Below, piece by piece: positions 1 to 8,120 of a stretch of 64,000 bases of DNA. The DNA lies in assembly GCA_018402545.1 (NCBI GenBank), contig JAGYIL010000001.1:1054001-1118000 (forward strand). The letters are read 5' to 3'. Position 1 is the first letter of the stretch; every line of letters starts with the position of its first letter. The translations under genes and the position numbers were made by a program. This DNA comes from Saccharospirillum sp. Lineage in GTDB: Bacteria > Pseudomonadota > Gammaproteobacteria > Pseudomonadales > Natronospirillaceae. Under the pieces are notes generated by a model. It ran no database searches, was not told where the DNA came from, and was given only the letters and a program-made list of their open reading frames with translations.

Positions 1-108
1 CGAAGCAGGAATGGTAACGTGCTGTTCTTTACCCTTGGTGTCTGTGAAACGCAGGTCAACCCAGCGTGCTTCACATTCTGCAATCAGTTTCATCGTATGA
101 TCTGACAT
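1..108 (-). CDS. glnA: Glutamine synthetase, type I (N-terminal 36 codons; gene runs off the window)
   Basis: Only the first 36 codons are present. The translation begins [20 protein letters not shown] and continues with [15 protein letters not shown], which is the conserved N-terminal start of bacterial glutamine synthetase GlnA. The enzyme condenses glutamate and ammonia to glutamine in the cytoplasm and is the core of nitrogen assimilation. The start is the ATG at 106-108. Upstream lies a long leader with a sigma54 promoter and paired NtrC-type sites, which supports the identity. Divergence from thiI is also found in Pseudomonas-type genomes. Confidence 0.95.
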   Translation of the reverse strand, partial: MSDHTMKLIAECEARWVDLRFTDTKGKEQHVTIPAS

Positions 109-300
109 GGTACGTCTCCAAGTTAAACGGCCCTGCGGCCGGTGAGCTTTGATTCAGTGTGACAAGTTCAGGTGACGACAGCAGCATCGCACAATCGTCT
201 GCTGTTTTCACCGGCTAACCACCTGGTTGATGCCAGGGCACCTGTTAGGCCAGGCTGGAAAGCCGTAGGAATCTGAGCACTAACTGTGTGCACTGGTTTA

Positions 301-315
301 GCAAGGCCTGTGCCA
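301..315 (-). promoter_or_regulatory. Sigma54 (RpoN) promoter of glnA
   Basis: Read on the minus strand this is TGGCAC-AGGCC-TTGC, an exact match to the sigma54 -24/-12 consensus TGGCAC-N5-TTGC. It points toward glnA and would start transcription near 289, giving a leader of about 180 bases. Two NtrC-type sites lie about 100 and 140 bp upstream of the predicted start, as expected for an enhancer-dependent promoter. Confidence 0.85.
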
Positions 316-380
316 GCCCAATTGAGCGCCAGGGTATCGGGGTTTCCGGCGGGTCCGGGGCAGTTTCAAAGGTTTTTGGT

Positions 381-395
381 GCACTATGGTGGTGC
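381..395. promoter_or_regulatory. NtrC enhancer site 1 upstream of glnA
   Basis: The sequence GCACTATGGTGGTGC fits the NtrC consensus GCAC-N7-GTGC exactly. Its centre is about 99 bp upstream of the predicted sigma54 start site. From established knowledge, the strong NtrC sites of enterobacterial glnA sit at a similar distance. Binding by NtrC itself is inference. Confidence 0.75.
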
Positions 396-423
396 GTCTT
401 TCCGATCACTGCACTGTGGTAGG

Positions 424-438
424 GCACTGATTTGGTGC
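424..438. promoter_or_regulatory. NtrC enhancer site 2 upstream of glnA
   Basis: The sequence GCACTGATTTGGTGC is a second exact GCAC-N7-GTGC match. Its centre is 43 bp from the first site, about four helical turns, so both would lie on one face of the DNA. A third, weaker match with one mismatch (GCAC-N7-GGGC) begins at 411 between the two. Confidence 0.75.
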
Positions 439-554
439 GTCGAGATCCAATCGTGCCGGAAAACAGGGCGGAGCGCATTTTTGTCGGATTAAGTGGCCGT
501 GCAGCTTATCCGCAGCGGTTTGTAACCCGGCGTGAAAAACGACGTGTGGGCAGG

Positions 555-560
555 TATAAT
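555..560 (+). promoter_or_regulatory. Probable thiI -10 element
   Basis: A perfect TATAAT hexamer lies 38 bases before the thiI ATG. The hexamer 17 bp further upstream (GTGAAA, 532-537) is a poor -35. The thiI start has no clear ribosome binding site, so a short leader is plausible. Confidence 0.4.
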
Positions 561-597
561 CCCGCGCCCTTTCCTGCTGAGTGATCTTTGATCAGTT

Positions 598-2061
598 ATG
601 AAGTTTGTAACCAAGTTGTTTCCGGAAATCACCATTAAGACGCGGCCCGTACGCAAGCTGATGGTTAAAAGCCTGGCGCAGAACATGCGCAATGTCTTGC
701 GTCGTATCTGCCCGGAGGTGGTGGTCCGTAACGATTGGGACAGCATCATAGTGCGTACCCCCGAGGCAACGACTGATGAAGTAAACCAGGCCGTTGCAGG
801 GGCGCTGGAATGCATTCCCGGGATTGCCCAGGTCAGTTCGGTGCTGCAATTTGAGCTGGGTGATTTCGACCAGATTCTGGCTGACACCGAGTCCGTTTGG
901 GGCCGGGAGCTGGCGGGTAAAACCTTCTGTGTGCGGGTTAAGCGTAATGGTAATCACGACTTTAACTCGGTTGAACTCGAGCGCTACGTAGGTGGCGGTC
1001 TGAACCAGCGTACCGAAGCCGCTGGCGTACGCCTGAAAGATCCGGACGTTGTGGTCAAACTGGAGATCAAACACGATCGCCTCTTTGTGGTGCAGCAACA
1101 GCGCCCCGGTCTGGGTGGCTACCCGCTGGGTACGCAGGAAGAGGTGATGACGCTGATGTCGGGCGGGTTCGACTCTACTGTAGCGGCACACCAGATGATC
1201 CGGCGCGGCGTAAAAAGCCACTTTCTGTTTTTCAATCTGGGCGGCTCGGCGCACGAAAACGGCGTGAAGGAAGTCAGTTATTACCTCTGGAAAAAATACG
1301 GCAGCTCGCACCGGGTATTGTTTGTATCGGTGCCGTTCGAGGCCGTGGTCGAGGCCATCCTGACCCAAGTACCGGATCGCTACATGGGTGTGGTGCTGAA
1401 ACGCATGATGATGCGTGCAGCAGAGAAAGTCGCCACTGAGCTCGGCATTGCCGCCGTAGTGACCGGTGAGGCCCTGGCCCAGGTCTCCAGCCAGACCCTG
1501 CCAAACCTAAGTCATATCGATGAGGTAACGGACTTGTTGGTGTTGCGACCGCTGATTGTGACCGGCAAGCCGGACATCATCGATCAGGCCCGGGCCATTG
1601 GCACGGCCACCTGTGCGGAAAAAATGCCGGAGTTCTGCGGCGTCATTTCACGTAAGCCCAATGCAGCCTGCAAGCGTGCCGATGTTCAGGCGGCAGAAGC
1701 TGATTTTGACTGGGCCGTGCTCGACGAGGCCATCGCCAACGCAAAGCGTGAAAGCATTGAAACCCTGACCTGGAATTCCCAGGATGACCTGTCGATGGGC
1801 ATTAACACGGTGTCGGACACGAACCAGGCAGTCGTCATTGATGTGCGTCACCCGACGGAAGCCGACGATGCGCCCCTGCCAACAATCGACGCGACCGTCA
1901 TGCAAATTCCCTTCTACAGTCTGAATCGCAAGTTCGCCGAGCTCAATCAGGACCAGCAATATCTGCTGTATTGCGACAAGGGCGTCATGAGCAAACTACA
2001 CGCCATGCATCTGCAGGACGCTGGCTTCACTAACGTTGGGGTTTACTCACCAGACCGTTGA
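598..2061 (+). CDS. thiI: tRNA 4-thiouridine synthetase ThiI with C-terminal rhodanese domain
   Basis: ThiI adenylates U8 of tRNA and, with sulfur carried on its rhodanese cysteine, makes 4-thiouridine; in enterobacteria it also supplies sulfur for the thiamine thiazole ring. The 487-residue protein shows an N-terminal ferredoxin-like/THUMP region (about 1-170), an ATP-binding PP-loop SGGFDST at 188-194, and a C-terminal rhodanese domain with the YCDKGVMS motif (C459). A second conserved cysteine region, CAEKMPEFC, lies near residue 340. Length matches the enterobacterial long form (482 aa); many other bacteria lack the rhodanese domain. It stands alone here, divergent from glnA and convergent with allC. 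Confidence 0.96.
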   Translation: MKFVTKLFPEITIKTRPVRKLMVKSLAQNMRNVLRRICPEVVVRNDWDSIIVRTPEATTDEVNQAVAGALECIPGIAQVSSVLQFELGDFDQILADTESVWGRELAGKTFCVRVKRNGNHDFNSVELERYVGGGLNQRTEAAGVRLKDPDVVVKLEIKHDRLFVVQQQRPGLGGYPLGTQEEVMTLMSGGFDSTVAAHQMIRRGVKSHFLFFNLGGSAHENGVKEVSYYLWKKYGSSHRVLFVSVPFEAVVEAILTQVPDRYMGVVLKRMMMRAAEKVATELGIAAVVTGEALAQVSSQTLPNLSHIDEVTDLLVLRPLIVTGKPDIIDQARAIGTATCAEKMPEFCGVISRKPNAACKRADVQAAEADFDWAVLDEAIANAKRESIETLTWNSQDDLSMGINTVSDTNQAVVIDVRHPTEADDAPLPTIDATVMQIPFYSLNRKFAELNQDQQYLLYCDKGVMSKLHAMHLQDAGFTNVGVYSPDR

Positions 2062-2092
2062 ATGTGATTGGGTGGTTTGGGTAATTTGCTTC

Positions 2093-2271
2093 GGTGGTTG
2101 TTTTTGCTTCCTGTTGAATACCATTCGGTGCCGTGAGCCCGGGGTGCAGGCCGATGTCATTTCGCCCGCGTTCAGAGGCACGTCCCTGTGCCGCTGACCG
2201 GGACGCGGGCGTCCTGCCCGCTGCTGCAAGACATCACCCTGCACCCCTTCGAATGGTGGTTGTTTTGCTTC
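2093..2271. repeat. MITE-like palindrome flanked by direct repeats
   Basis: Near-identical direct repeats (GGTGGTTGTTTTTGCTTC at 2093-2110; GGTGGTTGTTTTGCTTC at 2255-2271) flank a nested palindrome. The outer arms start with CCATTCG at 2121 and end with CGAATGG at 2256, and include GGGGTGCAG...GATGTC pairing with GACATC...CTGCACCCC. An inner stem pairs CGCCCGCG (from about 2164) with CGCGGGCG (ending about 2211). It lies in the convergent thiI/allC gap and carries no gene. Confidence 0.6.
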
Positions 2272-2297
2272 GTAATTAAACCACTGGGATGCACAAG

Positions 2298-2402
2298 GAC
2301 TATTGGGTGTGCTCATTGGAAGCCGTTAGACCGCATGGATGCGGTCTTCGAGTCCCCAGGGATGGGTCCACGACGTGCTTCCAATGAGCGTATCCAATAG
2401 TC
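2298..2402. repeat. Dispersed palindromic element, copy 1 (reverse orientation)
   Basis: The arms (2298-2326 and about 2373-2402) share GACTATTGG-N4-GCTCATTGGAAGC when one is reverse complemented; differences are confined to a few positions. Inside is a hairpin GACCGCATGGATGCGGTC and, next to it, a CCC-GGGATGGGTCCAC stretch. Read on the minus strand these match the inner hairpin and the GTGAACCC-N-TCCATGG core of the copies near 28 and 58 kb, although the outer arms are unrelated in sequence. Confidence 0.65.
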
Positions 2403-2461
2403 AGTCTGGTACTGGAGCGCGAGTAACCCTGGGTTTGGTAGGAGCAACCCGGAAGTCGGTT

Positions 2462-3694
2462 TCAAATACCAGATTGTTTAGCCAACGCCTCTATCCAACC
2501 GCGCAGAACCTTGCCAGTGACGTCAACGTCTTCGGCGGTGACGGCTTCGTCTGGGTGGTGGCTGATGCCTTTTTCGCAACGCATGAACAGCATGGCGACG
2601 GGGCAGAGGGCGGCCATGGCCATGGCGTCGTGGCCGGCGCCGCTGACCAGGTAGCGGGGGCGAATGCCCTCGGCTTCGATGGCGCTGGCCAGGGCCAGTT
2701 GCAGGTGGTCGGCGCAGCTGACGGCCGGGGCGGCGTGGGTTTCCTGCCATTGCATCTGGATGCCCCGTTCGTGGCAGGCGACTCTGGCGGTGTCCCAGAT
2801 CATGGTGAGGGCGGCGTCGCGTTCGCTGTCCTGTTCGCTGCGGATGTCGAGGCTGAAGCTGGCTTGCCCGGCGATGACGTTGACCGCGCCCGGTTGTGCA
2901 CTCATGCGGCCAACGGTCGCCACGACGCCGTGTTCGCGCGCGACGCGTTCGACGATGAGGGTGATTTCAGCGGCGGCGGCCAGTGCATCCTGGCGCAGGT
3001 GCATGGGCACCGTGCCAGCATGGCCGGCCATGCCGGTCAGTTCGATGTTGAAGCGTCGGGCACCGGCGATGGCGGTGACAATGCCGACCGGCAAGTCTTC
3101 CGACTCCAGCACCGGGCCCTGTTCGATGTGCATTTCCAGAAAGGCAATAGGTGGCGTGGCGGTGCGGGCCGCTTTGCTGACCTTGTTGTAGCTCAGGCCA
3201 AAGGCCTCAAACGCCTCGGGCAGGCTTTGGCCGTTGGCGTCGTTCAGGGTTTCCCATTTTGGGTCCCAGGTGCCTGCAATGGCGCGACTGCCGAGTAAAG
3301 TGGCGCCAAAACGGGTGCCCTCTTCATCACCAAAGCCTACCAGGTCGAGATGGAAGGGCAGGGTAACGCCGTCTTTTTTCAGGGATTCAATAACCAGTAG
3401 CGGCAGCACAACACCCAGGATGCCGTCGTAAATACCGCCGTTGGGCACGGTGTCGAGGTGGGAGCCGATGACGACCGTTGGTGCCTCGGGGTTGGCAGCC
3501 GGCAGCCGGCCCCACTGGTTGCCAGCCTCGTCCTGCCAGGTTTGCAGACCAATGTTCTGCATCCAGCCAGCGACCTTGTCGTTGACCAGGCGATGTTCGC
3601 GGGACAGGTAGCGACGATCCATCAGGCCGGGTGTTTGAGTCAGTTCGGCCAGCTCGTCGCACCATGATAGTGCGCGTTCGCCCAGGGTGTTCAT
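2462..3694 (-). CDS. allC: Allantoate amidohydrolase (M20 family zinc amidohydrolase)
   Basis: Predicted to hydrolyse allantoate to ureidoglycine, ammonia and CO2 in the cytoplasm. The 410-residue protein has the M20/AllC-HyuC metal motifs: GSHLDTV (H79), D90 in IYDG, DEEGTRFG at about 123-130, MHIEQGP (H189) and a C-terminal SHHPDEAV near 378-385. The ATG overlaps the stop of the upstream pucG gene by 4 bp, so the two are translationally coupled. N-carbamoyl-L-amino acid hydrolases share this fold; the coupling to a PucG-type aminotransferase, which uses the product ureidoglycine, favours AllC. Confidence 0.85.
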   Translation of the reverse strand: MNTLGERALSWCDELAELTQTPGLMDRRYLSREHRLVNDKVAGWMQNIGLQTWQDEAGNQWGRLPAANPEAPTVVIGSHLDTVPNGGIYDGILGVVLPLLVIESLKKDGVTLPFHLDLVGFGDEEGTRFGATLLGSRAIAGTWDPKWETLNDANGQSLPEAFEAFGLSYNKVSKAARTATPPIAFLEMHIEQGPVLESEDLPVGIVTAIAGARRFNIELTGMAGHAGTVPMHLRQDALAAAAEITLIVERVAREHGVVATVGRMSAQPGAVNVIAGQASFSLDIRSEQDSERDAALTMIWDTARVACHERGIQMQWQETHAAPAVSCADHLQLALASAIEAEGIRPRYLVSGAGHDAMAMAALCPVAMLFMRCEKGISHHPDEAVTAEDVDVTGKVLRGWIEALAKQSGI

Positions 3695-4941
3695 GGTGTC
3701 ATTCCTTGTTCTGCGTTTTGGTAGACCTGGTAGGCGGCGTCAGTGGCGGCGCCAGGGGTCAGGGTGTGTCCGGCGCGGCGCAGGGTGTTTTCCAGCGCGG
3801 CGAGGGTGACCAGTACGGCGTCTGTGCGGGCGTTGTAACCCATGGTGCCCAGCCGCCATACTTTGCCTTTTAACGGGCCGAAACTGGTGCCGATTTCGAT
3901 GTTGTAATCGTTCAGCAGGGTAGCGCGTACGGCCTCGCCATCGACACCTTCGGGTATGTGGACGGCGCAAACGTTGTGCATTTTGTGGTTCAGGTCGCCA
4001 AAGGGCTTGAGGTTCATGGCGATCAGACCGGCCAGCATGGCGTCACCCTGCACCTTGTGTCGGGCAATGCTGGCGTCGAGCCCTTCTTCCAGCAACACCT
4101 GGCCGCATTCGCGTGCGCAGTAGAGCATGCTGGTGGCTTCTGTATGGTGGTTGAGGCGTTTCTCGCTCCAGTAGTCGAGAATCATCGGCAGGTCGAAGTA
4201 GTTGGAGCGAATGCGCGGGCCCAGCGCATCGGTATCGTCTTCGGTACGAATGCCAGCCTCGATGTGGTGGCGACGCCGAATCGTTTTCACAAAGCGGTCG
4301 CTCAGGGTAATGGGCGCAATGCCGGACGGGCCGCCGAGGCATTTTTGTAAACCCACCGACACGGCATCGAGCCCCCAGTCGTCGACTTTCAGCGGGTTGC
4401 CGCCGATTGACGCGGTTGCATCGCAGTAGAACAGGGTGTCGTATTTCCGGCACAGGTCACCCAGGTGCTCCAGTGGTTGCAGCATGGTGGTGGAGGTATC
4501 ACCCTGCACCGTGGCCAGCAGCTTGGGACGGATTCGCGCCAGTGCCTCTTCGATCACCTCTGGCTTGAACACCTCCCCCCAGGGTACCTCAAGGGTGTGC
4601 ACCTCGGCCCCAGCCCGCTCGGCGATTTCGGTCAGCAGGTGTCCGAAACGACCGAAAATGGGTACCAGGACTTTATCGCCGGGCTCGATCACCGAAACCA
4701 TAACCGCTTCTATACCAGCTCGGGCGGTGCCGTCGACCATTAATGTCCACTGGTTACTGGTTTCAAACACCTGGCGGTACAGCGCCATTACGTCGTTCAT
4801 GTAGCCCGTCATGACCGGGTCGTACTGGCCAATCAGCTGCGTCGACAAAGCGTTGAGTACCCGCGGGTAAGCGTTGATCGGGCCGGGCCCCATCAGCAGG
4901 CGGGGTGGGGGCGACAGTCGGGAATGGGCGGATGAGGGCAT
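3691..4941 (-). CDS. pucG: (S)-ureidoglycine--glyoxylate aminotransferase (class V)
   Basis: A class V PLP aminotransferase of 416 residues. It has GPGPINAYPRV near the N terminus, VDGTARAG (69-76), CDATASIGG (from 173, D174 contacting PLP) and the Schiff-base lysine in VGLQKCLGGPSG (K200). The stretch VPIFGRFGHLLTEIAERAGA is typical of the PucG/alanine-glyoxylate aminotransferase group. PucG transfers the amino group of ureidoglycine to glyoxylate, giving oxalurate and glycine. It is the first gene of a two-gene operon with allC, downstream of paired RpiR-type operators. An alanine- or serine-glyoxylate aminotransferase is the alternative. Confidence 0.82.
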   Translation of the reverse strand: MPSSAHSRLSPPPRLLMGPGPINAYPRVLNALSTQLIGQYDPVMTGYMNDVMALYRQVFETSNQWTLMVDGTARAGIEAVMVSVIEPGDKVLVPIFGRFGHLLTEIAERAGAEVHTLEVPWGEVFKPEVIEEALARIRPKLLATVQGDTSTTMLQPLEHLGDLCRKYDTLFYCDATASIGGNPLKVDDWGLDAVSVGLQKCLGGPSGIAPITLSDRFVKTIRRRHHIEAGIRTEDDTDALGPRIRSNYFDLPMILDYWSEKRLNHHTEATSMLYCARECGQVLLEEGLDASIARHKVQGDAMLAGLIAMNLKPFGDLNHKMHNVCAVHIPEGVDGEAVRATLLNDYNIEIGTSFGPLKGKVWRLGTMGYNARTDAVLVTLAALENTLRRAGHTLTPGAATDAAYQVYQNAEQGMTP

Positions 4942-4976
4942 GGGGCACGGCTCCGGAGGTTAATTGTCGGCTTAAT

Positions 4977-4990
4977 GTAACATTTGTTTC
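4977..4990. promoter_or_regulatory. RpiR-type operator, site A (pucG promoter)
   Basis: GTAACATTTGTTTC is a near-perfect copy, in reverse, of the palindrome GAAACAAATGTTTC found 28 bp away. It lies 36 bp upstream of the pucG ATG. The GAAAC-N4-GTTTC pattern recurs in front of the neighbouring rpiR gene, so it is the likely binding site of that regulator. Confidence 0.65.
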
Positions 4991-5004
4991 TCTAGAATTA
5001 AAAT

Positions 5005-5018
5005 GAAACAAATGTTTC
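5005..5018. promoter_or_regulatory. RpiR-type operator, site B (pucG promoter)
   Basis: GAAACAAATGTTTC is a perfect 14-bp inverted repeat (GAAAC-N4-GTTTC). With site A it flanks an A/T-rich spacer. Paired sites suggest cooperative binding and repression of the pucG-allC operon. Confidence 0.7.
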
Positions 5019-5074
5019 TATTGGCTCGTATTTTGACTCATGTGCATCCTAACCTTCACCGCCAATTACTGGGG

Positions 5075-5908
5075 TTATGGTTCCAGCTCACCCAGATCCT
5101 GGTATTGCTCTTCAATCTGTTCGATGCGCTTGCGAGTGGCTTCCGGGAAGTGTTGCATCATTCCATTGGAAGCATGGGCGATCCAGCTGACCGGGGCCGC
5201 ATAGCTGGCAAAGGGGCCCTGGCTTTCAATCGACAATTGAATGTGGGCGGTTAACTGTGCCTGGGTCGGGAAATCGGGTTCGGTAATCAATACGGTTTGG
5301 ACACCGCTGCGAAGCAGGGCTTTAAGGAGCTGTTGAAATCCCCGGTAACGTCGCCGAAAGCCAAACACCACAACTACGTCTTTCGGGTCGAGCTGTACCA
5401 GGTGTTCAGACAGGGACTGACCTGGTTGCGGGATTAATCGGGTGTCTGCTCTTAACTGTGTCCACTGGGTATGGGCGTGGAGTGCCAGTGGGTAATTGTT
5501 GCGTTGGCCCAGGCAGTAAAGGGTGCGGGCGGTAAACAGCAGGTCGATGATATCGGCACTGTGCTGCAAGCTGGTTTCAGACAGCCAGCCGGTGAGGTTG
5601 CTGGTTTCCTGCTGTACGTGGTGGTAAAGATCATCGGCCTGTGTGATCGGCCGGGCCAATGGGCTGCCCGGGTTCGGTTGCTGGCGCATGGCTTCGCGCG
5701 CCTGGTTGAAATCATCGTACCCGAGGCGGCGAAACAACCGGCTAACGGTGGCTTTGCTGACGGCGTGAATCTGGCTGAGTTCGGTCAGGGAATAGGTAGC
5801 GGCCAGCCTTGCCTGGGCTGCGACAAACTGGGCAACCCGACGCTCGGCAGCGGGCAGTTCGTGCCAGTGGTGCTGGATGCGCTCGGCGAGCAAAGCAGAC
5901 TCGGTCAC
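5075..5908 (-). CDS. MurR/RpiR-family transcriptional regulator of the ureide cluster
   Basis: This 277-residue protein has an N-terminal RpiR helix-turn-helix (about 1-77; AERRVAQFV, SLTELSQIHAVSKATVSRLF) and a C-terminal SIS sugar-isomerase-like domain (about 125-250). SIS domains bind phosphosugars or other small ligands; here the ligand may be a ureide intermediate, which is inference. It is transcribed in the same direction as pucG-allC, 133 bp upstream. A 14-bp palindrome of the same type as the pucG operators lies 32 bp before its start, so autoregulation is likely. Confidence 0.85.
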   Translation of the reverse strand: MTESALLAERIQHHWHELPAAERRVAQFVAAQARLAATYSLTELSQIHAVSKATVSRLFRRLGYDDFNQAREAMRQQPNPGSPLARPITQADDLYHHVQQETSNLTGWLSETSLQHSADIIDLLFTARTLYCLGQRNNYPLALHAHTQWTQLRADTRLIPQPGQSLSEHLVQLDPKDVVVVFGFRRRYRGFQQLLKALLRSGVQTVLITEPDFPTQAQLTAHIQLSIESQGPFASYAAPVSWIAHASNGMMQHFPEATRKRIEQIEEQYQDLGELEP

Positions 5909-5939
5909 AGGCCTGTTCCGGAATGATTAAAACGCTATT

Positions 5940-5953
5940 GAAACATGCGTTTC
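5940..5953. promoter_or_regulatory. RpiR-type operator, site C (rpiR promoter)
   Basis: GAAACATGCGTTTC is a perfect GAAAC-N4-GTTTC inverted repeat just upstream of the rpiR-like gene. It matches sites A and B in both arms and differs only in the 4-bp centre, as expected for an autoregulatory operator. Confidence 0.7.
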
Positions 5954-5995
5954 ATTCCGGTGCCAGTCTGGGCAGCGGCGTTAGTTGGTCAGTGC

Positions 5996-7990
5996 TTACT
6001 GATCGGACACTTCCATCCGGTTTTTGCCGGTGGACTTGGCTTTGTACATGGCCAGGTCGGCTGCCTGATACAGGGTGCTGAAATCGTCACCCTGTTCCGG
6101 ATAGAGCGCCACCCCCAGCGAACAGCTGCAATGGAGTTGGGTGCCAGCCCAGTCGATGGGTTTTTGCAGTTGCTGATGGACCTTGCTGGCGACCAGTGAC
6201 GCCTCTTCGGCGTCGTCCAGAGCGGCAAGAATGATGAACTCATCGCCACCGAGCCGGGCCACGGTATCGCTCTGACGAACGGTCTGGGTGAGGCGGCTGG
6301 CAATGGCACGCAGAAGGGCATCACCGGCCGGGTGTCCGTAACGGTCGTTGATGTCTTTGAAGTCATCGAGGTCGATGACAATAACAGCAACACGGCCATT
6401 GCACCGGTTGGCCTGAAAGTTCAGTTGGCGGAAACGGTCTTCCAGAAGCAGGCGGTTGGGCAATTGCGTCAGGGAGTCGTGAAAGGCCATGCGCTGGAAC
6501 TCGTCCCGGTCTTGCTCCAGGCTTTGCTGGCGGTTTTTGAACTCGGTAATGTCCTGCACGGCGCCGACCACATAAGTAACGCCTTGAGTGTCGATGGCCG
6601 GCTGGGCGGTAATGCGCAGCCAGCGTGGCGGTTCGAAACCGTCGAGCGGGATTTCCAAGTCTGAGGCAAGGCCACCGTCCAGTGTATGCCCGATCTGCTT
6701 GAATAATTGCTGTTGCGACTCTTCGCTGAACAGTTTCTGAATGTTGGCCAGGCTGGTGTTGAAGGTGCGGGGAATCGCCAGTATCCGGAACGACTCGTCT
6801 GTCAGGGTGAACTGATGCGTTTGGGCATTGTATTCCCAGCCGCCGACGCGCGCCATGCGGTTGGTTTGCTCAAGCATGTTCTGGCTGTGTTCCAGCGCAT
6901 TCAGCACGCGCTTGTAAGCGCGGATGTCCCGGATAATAACCCAGCTGCCCGAAATGCTGCCGTCCCGGTCGCGCACGGCCGTCGCTCTGATGGATACGGG
7001 GATAATGGTGCCATCCCGGTGCAGCAGCTCTTTTTCGAACACATCGGAATAGCCGCGTTCCTCGACCTGTTGCGCAATCTCCGAGTCAATGTCTTCCCAG
7101 CCCGGTGGCGTCATTTCATGGAAAGTCAGTTGGCTCAGCTCACTCTGGGTGTAACCGGTCATGGTTAGGTAGGCGTTGTTGGCAAACTGCAGCTGGTGAT
7201 CGGGTGTCCACAGGCCGATGGCGTCCATGCTGGTGCGAAACAACGATCTGAAACGGCGTTCGCTGTTGGCCAGACTTTCGATCAGCTGGTTGCGCATGGA
7301 GACGTCGCGGCTGACTGACCAGACGCCGAGCGGTTCGCCCTGATCGTCGCGCACCAGAGCCAGCCGTATAGACATGTCTACCGGGGTGCCATCCGGTCGC
7401 AAAAACCGTTTGTCATATACTTCGCTGACGTTGTTGCTCAACAATTGCTCGCGGATGCGGCTTTCCTCGAGGCTGACAAAATTTTCCGGTGTGAATTCAC
7501 GGTAATTGTGGCCGACTACGTCCATTACACTGCGGTCAAGCATCGCCAGAAAGGCAGGGTTGGCCAGCAGAATAGTGCCGTCGAGCAGGCTGTAGGCAAT
7601 GCTGTCCTGGCTGCTGTCGAACAGGGTTTGCAGGGGTAAGTCGGGATCCCGGGTATCGGTGGCAGGCAGCAGGCTGACCCAGAAGTGCCGGGCTGAAGCG
7701 GCTTTAATGGGTTGAAAGGTAGCCTTTACCGGGGTGGTCTTATCGTCGGGGAGAAACAGCGTGAGTGAGCGCACGGTCCGGTTGCTCATCTGGCTCAGGT
7801 GAGCGGGCAGAACATCGGGTAACCAGGATGACAGGGTAGTTTCGGTGAGGCGAGACGAATCAGTCGCCAGCCAGTCGATCATGGCCTGGTTGGACTTGAG
7901 AATAAGACCCTGACTGTCACAAAGCCATTGAGCGGTGCTGCTTTGCTCAAAAGCCGAGGTTAACAGCGACGCTACCAGATCCTGATCCAC
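5996..7990 (-). CDS. Diguanylate cyclase with multiple PAS domains
   Basis: A 664-residue soluble sensor that should make c-di-GMP from two GTP. About four PAS-type modules occupy residues 1-490 (for example RFRSLFRTSMDAIGLWTPD and the PAC-like GSWVIIRDI). A C-terminal GGDEF domain follows, with RLGGDEFII (GGDEF at about 581-585). The RxxD inhibitory site is present (RQSD at 572-575, five residues before GGDEF), so product feedback inhibition is expected. There is no EAL domain and no membrane segment. It stands alone between the rpiR region and the secB terminator. Confidence 0.92.
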   Translation of the reverse strand: MDQDLVASLLTSAFEQSSTAQWLCDSQGLILKSNQAMIDWLATDSSRLTETTLSSWLPDVLPAHLSQMSNRTVRSLTLFLPDDKTTPVKATFQPIKAASARHFWVSLLPATDTRDPDLPLQTLFDSSQDSIAYSLLDGTILLANPAFLAMLDRSVMDVVGHNYREFTPENFVSLEESRIREQLLSNNVSEVYDKRFLRPDGTPVDMSIRLALVRDDQGEPLGVWSVSRDVSMRNQLIESLANSERRFRSLFRTSMDAIGLWTPDHQLQFANNAYLTMTGYTQSELSQLTFHEMTPPGWEDIDSEIAQQVEERGYSDVFEKELLHRDGTIIPVSIRATAVRDRDGSISGSWVIIRDIRAYKRVLNALEHSQNMLEQTNRMARVGGWEYNAQTHQFTLTDESFRILAIPRTFNTSLANIQKLFSEESQQQLFKQIGHTLDGGLASDLEIPLDGFEPPRWLRITAQPAIDTQGVTYVVGAVQDITEFKNRQQSLEQDRDEFQRMAFHDSLTQLPNRLLLEDRFRQLNFQANRCNGRVAVIVIDLDDFKDINDRYGHPAGDALLRAIASRLTQTVRQSDTVARLGGDEFIILAALDDAEEASLVASKVHQQLQKPIDWAGTQLHCSCSLGVALYPEQGDDFSTLYQAADLAMYKAKSTGKNRMEVSDQ

Positions 7991-8068
7991 AGGATGCCCC
8001 CACCGTCATAAACCATGATGTCAGACTGGCACCTTACTAGAGCCGGATGTGGATCGCCAGTGCTTAAG

Positions 8069-8109
8069 TAGGCAGGGTCGGATTCTGCGGTTGAATTCGA
8101 CCCTGCCTA
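8069..8109 (-). terminator. Stem-loop after secB
   Basis: TAGGCAGGGTCG (8069-8080) pairs perfectly with CGACCCTGCCTA (8098-8109) over 12 bp. It sits just after the secB stop and before the diguanylate cyclase gene. No strong T-run follows, so it may act as a transcript-end stabiliser or a weak terminator. Confidence 0.6.
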
Positions 8110-8120
8110 ACCGGGTGTAC

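Larger units (their letters stand above)
109..597. other. Intergenic control region between glnA and thiI (489 bp)
   Basis: This stretch holds the glnA leader (109-288), the sigma54 promoter, two good and one weak NtrC-type sites, and a probable thiI promoter near 555. Short open frames on both strands here have no convincing start signals and overlap the regulatory sites. I see no RNA gene or repeat in it. Confidence 0.7.

Noticed and set aside
2339-3298. 319-codon frame antisense to allC
   Set aside because: Gly/Ala/Val-rich translation with no recognisable family, and it lies over conserved AllC motifs.
2462-5908. A complete purine degradation cluster
   Set aside because: Only allantoate and ureidoglycine steps are present; no uricase, allantoinase or xanthine dehydrogenase is in the window.
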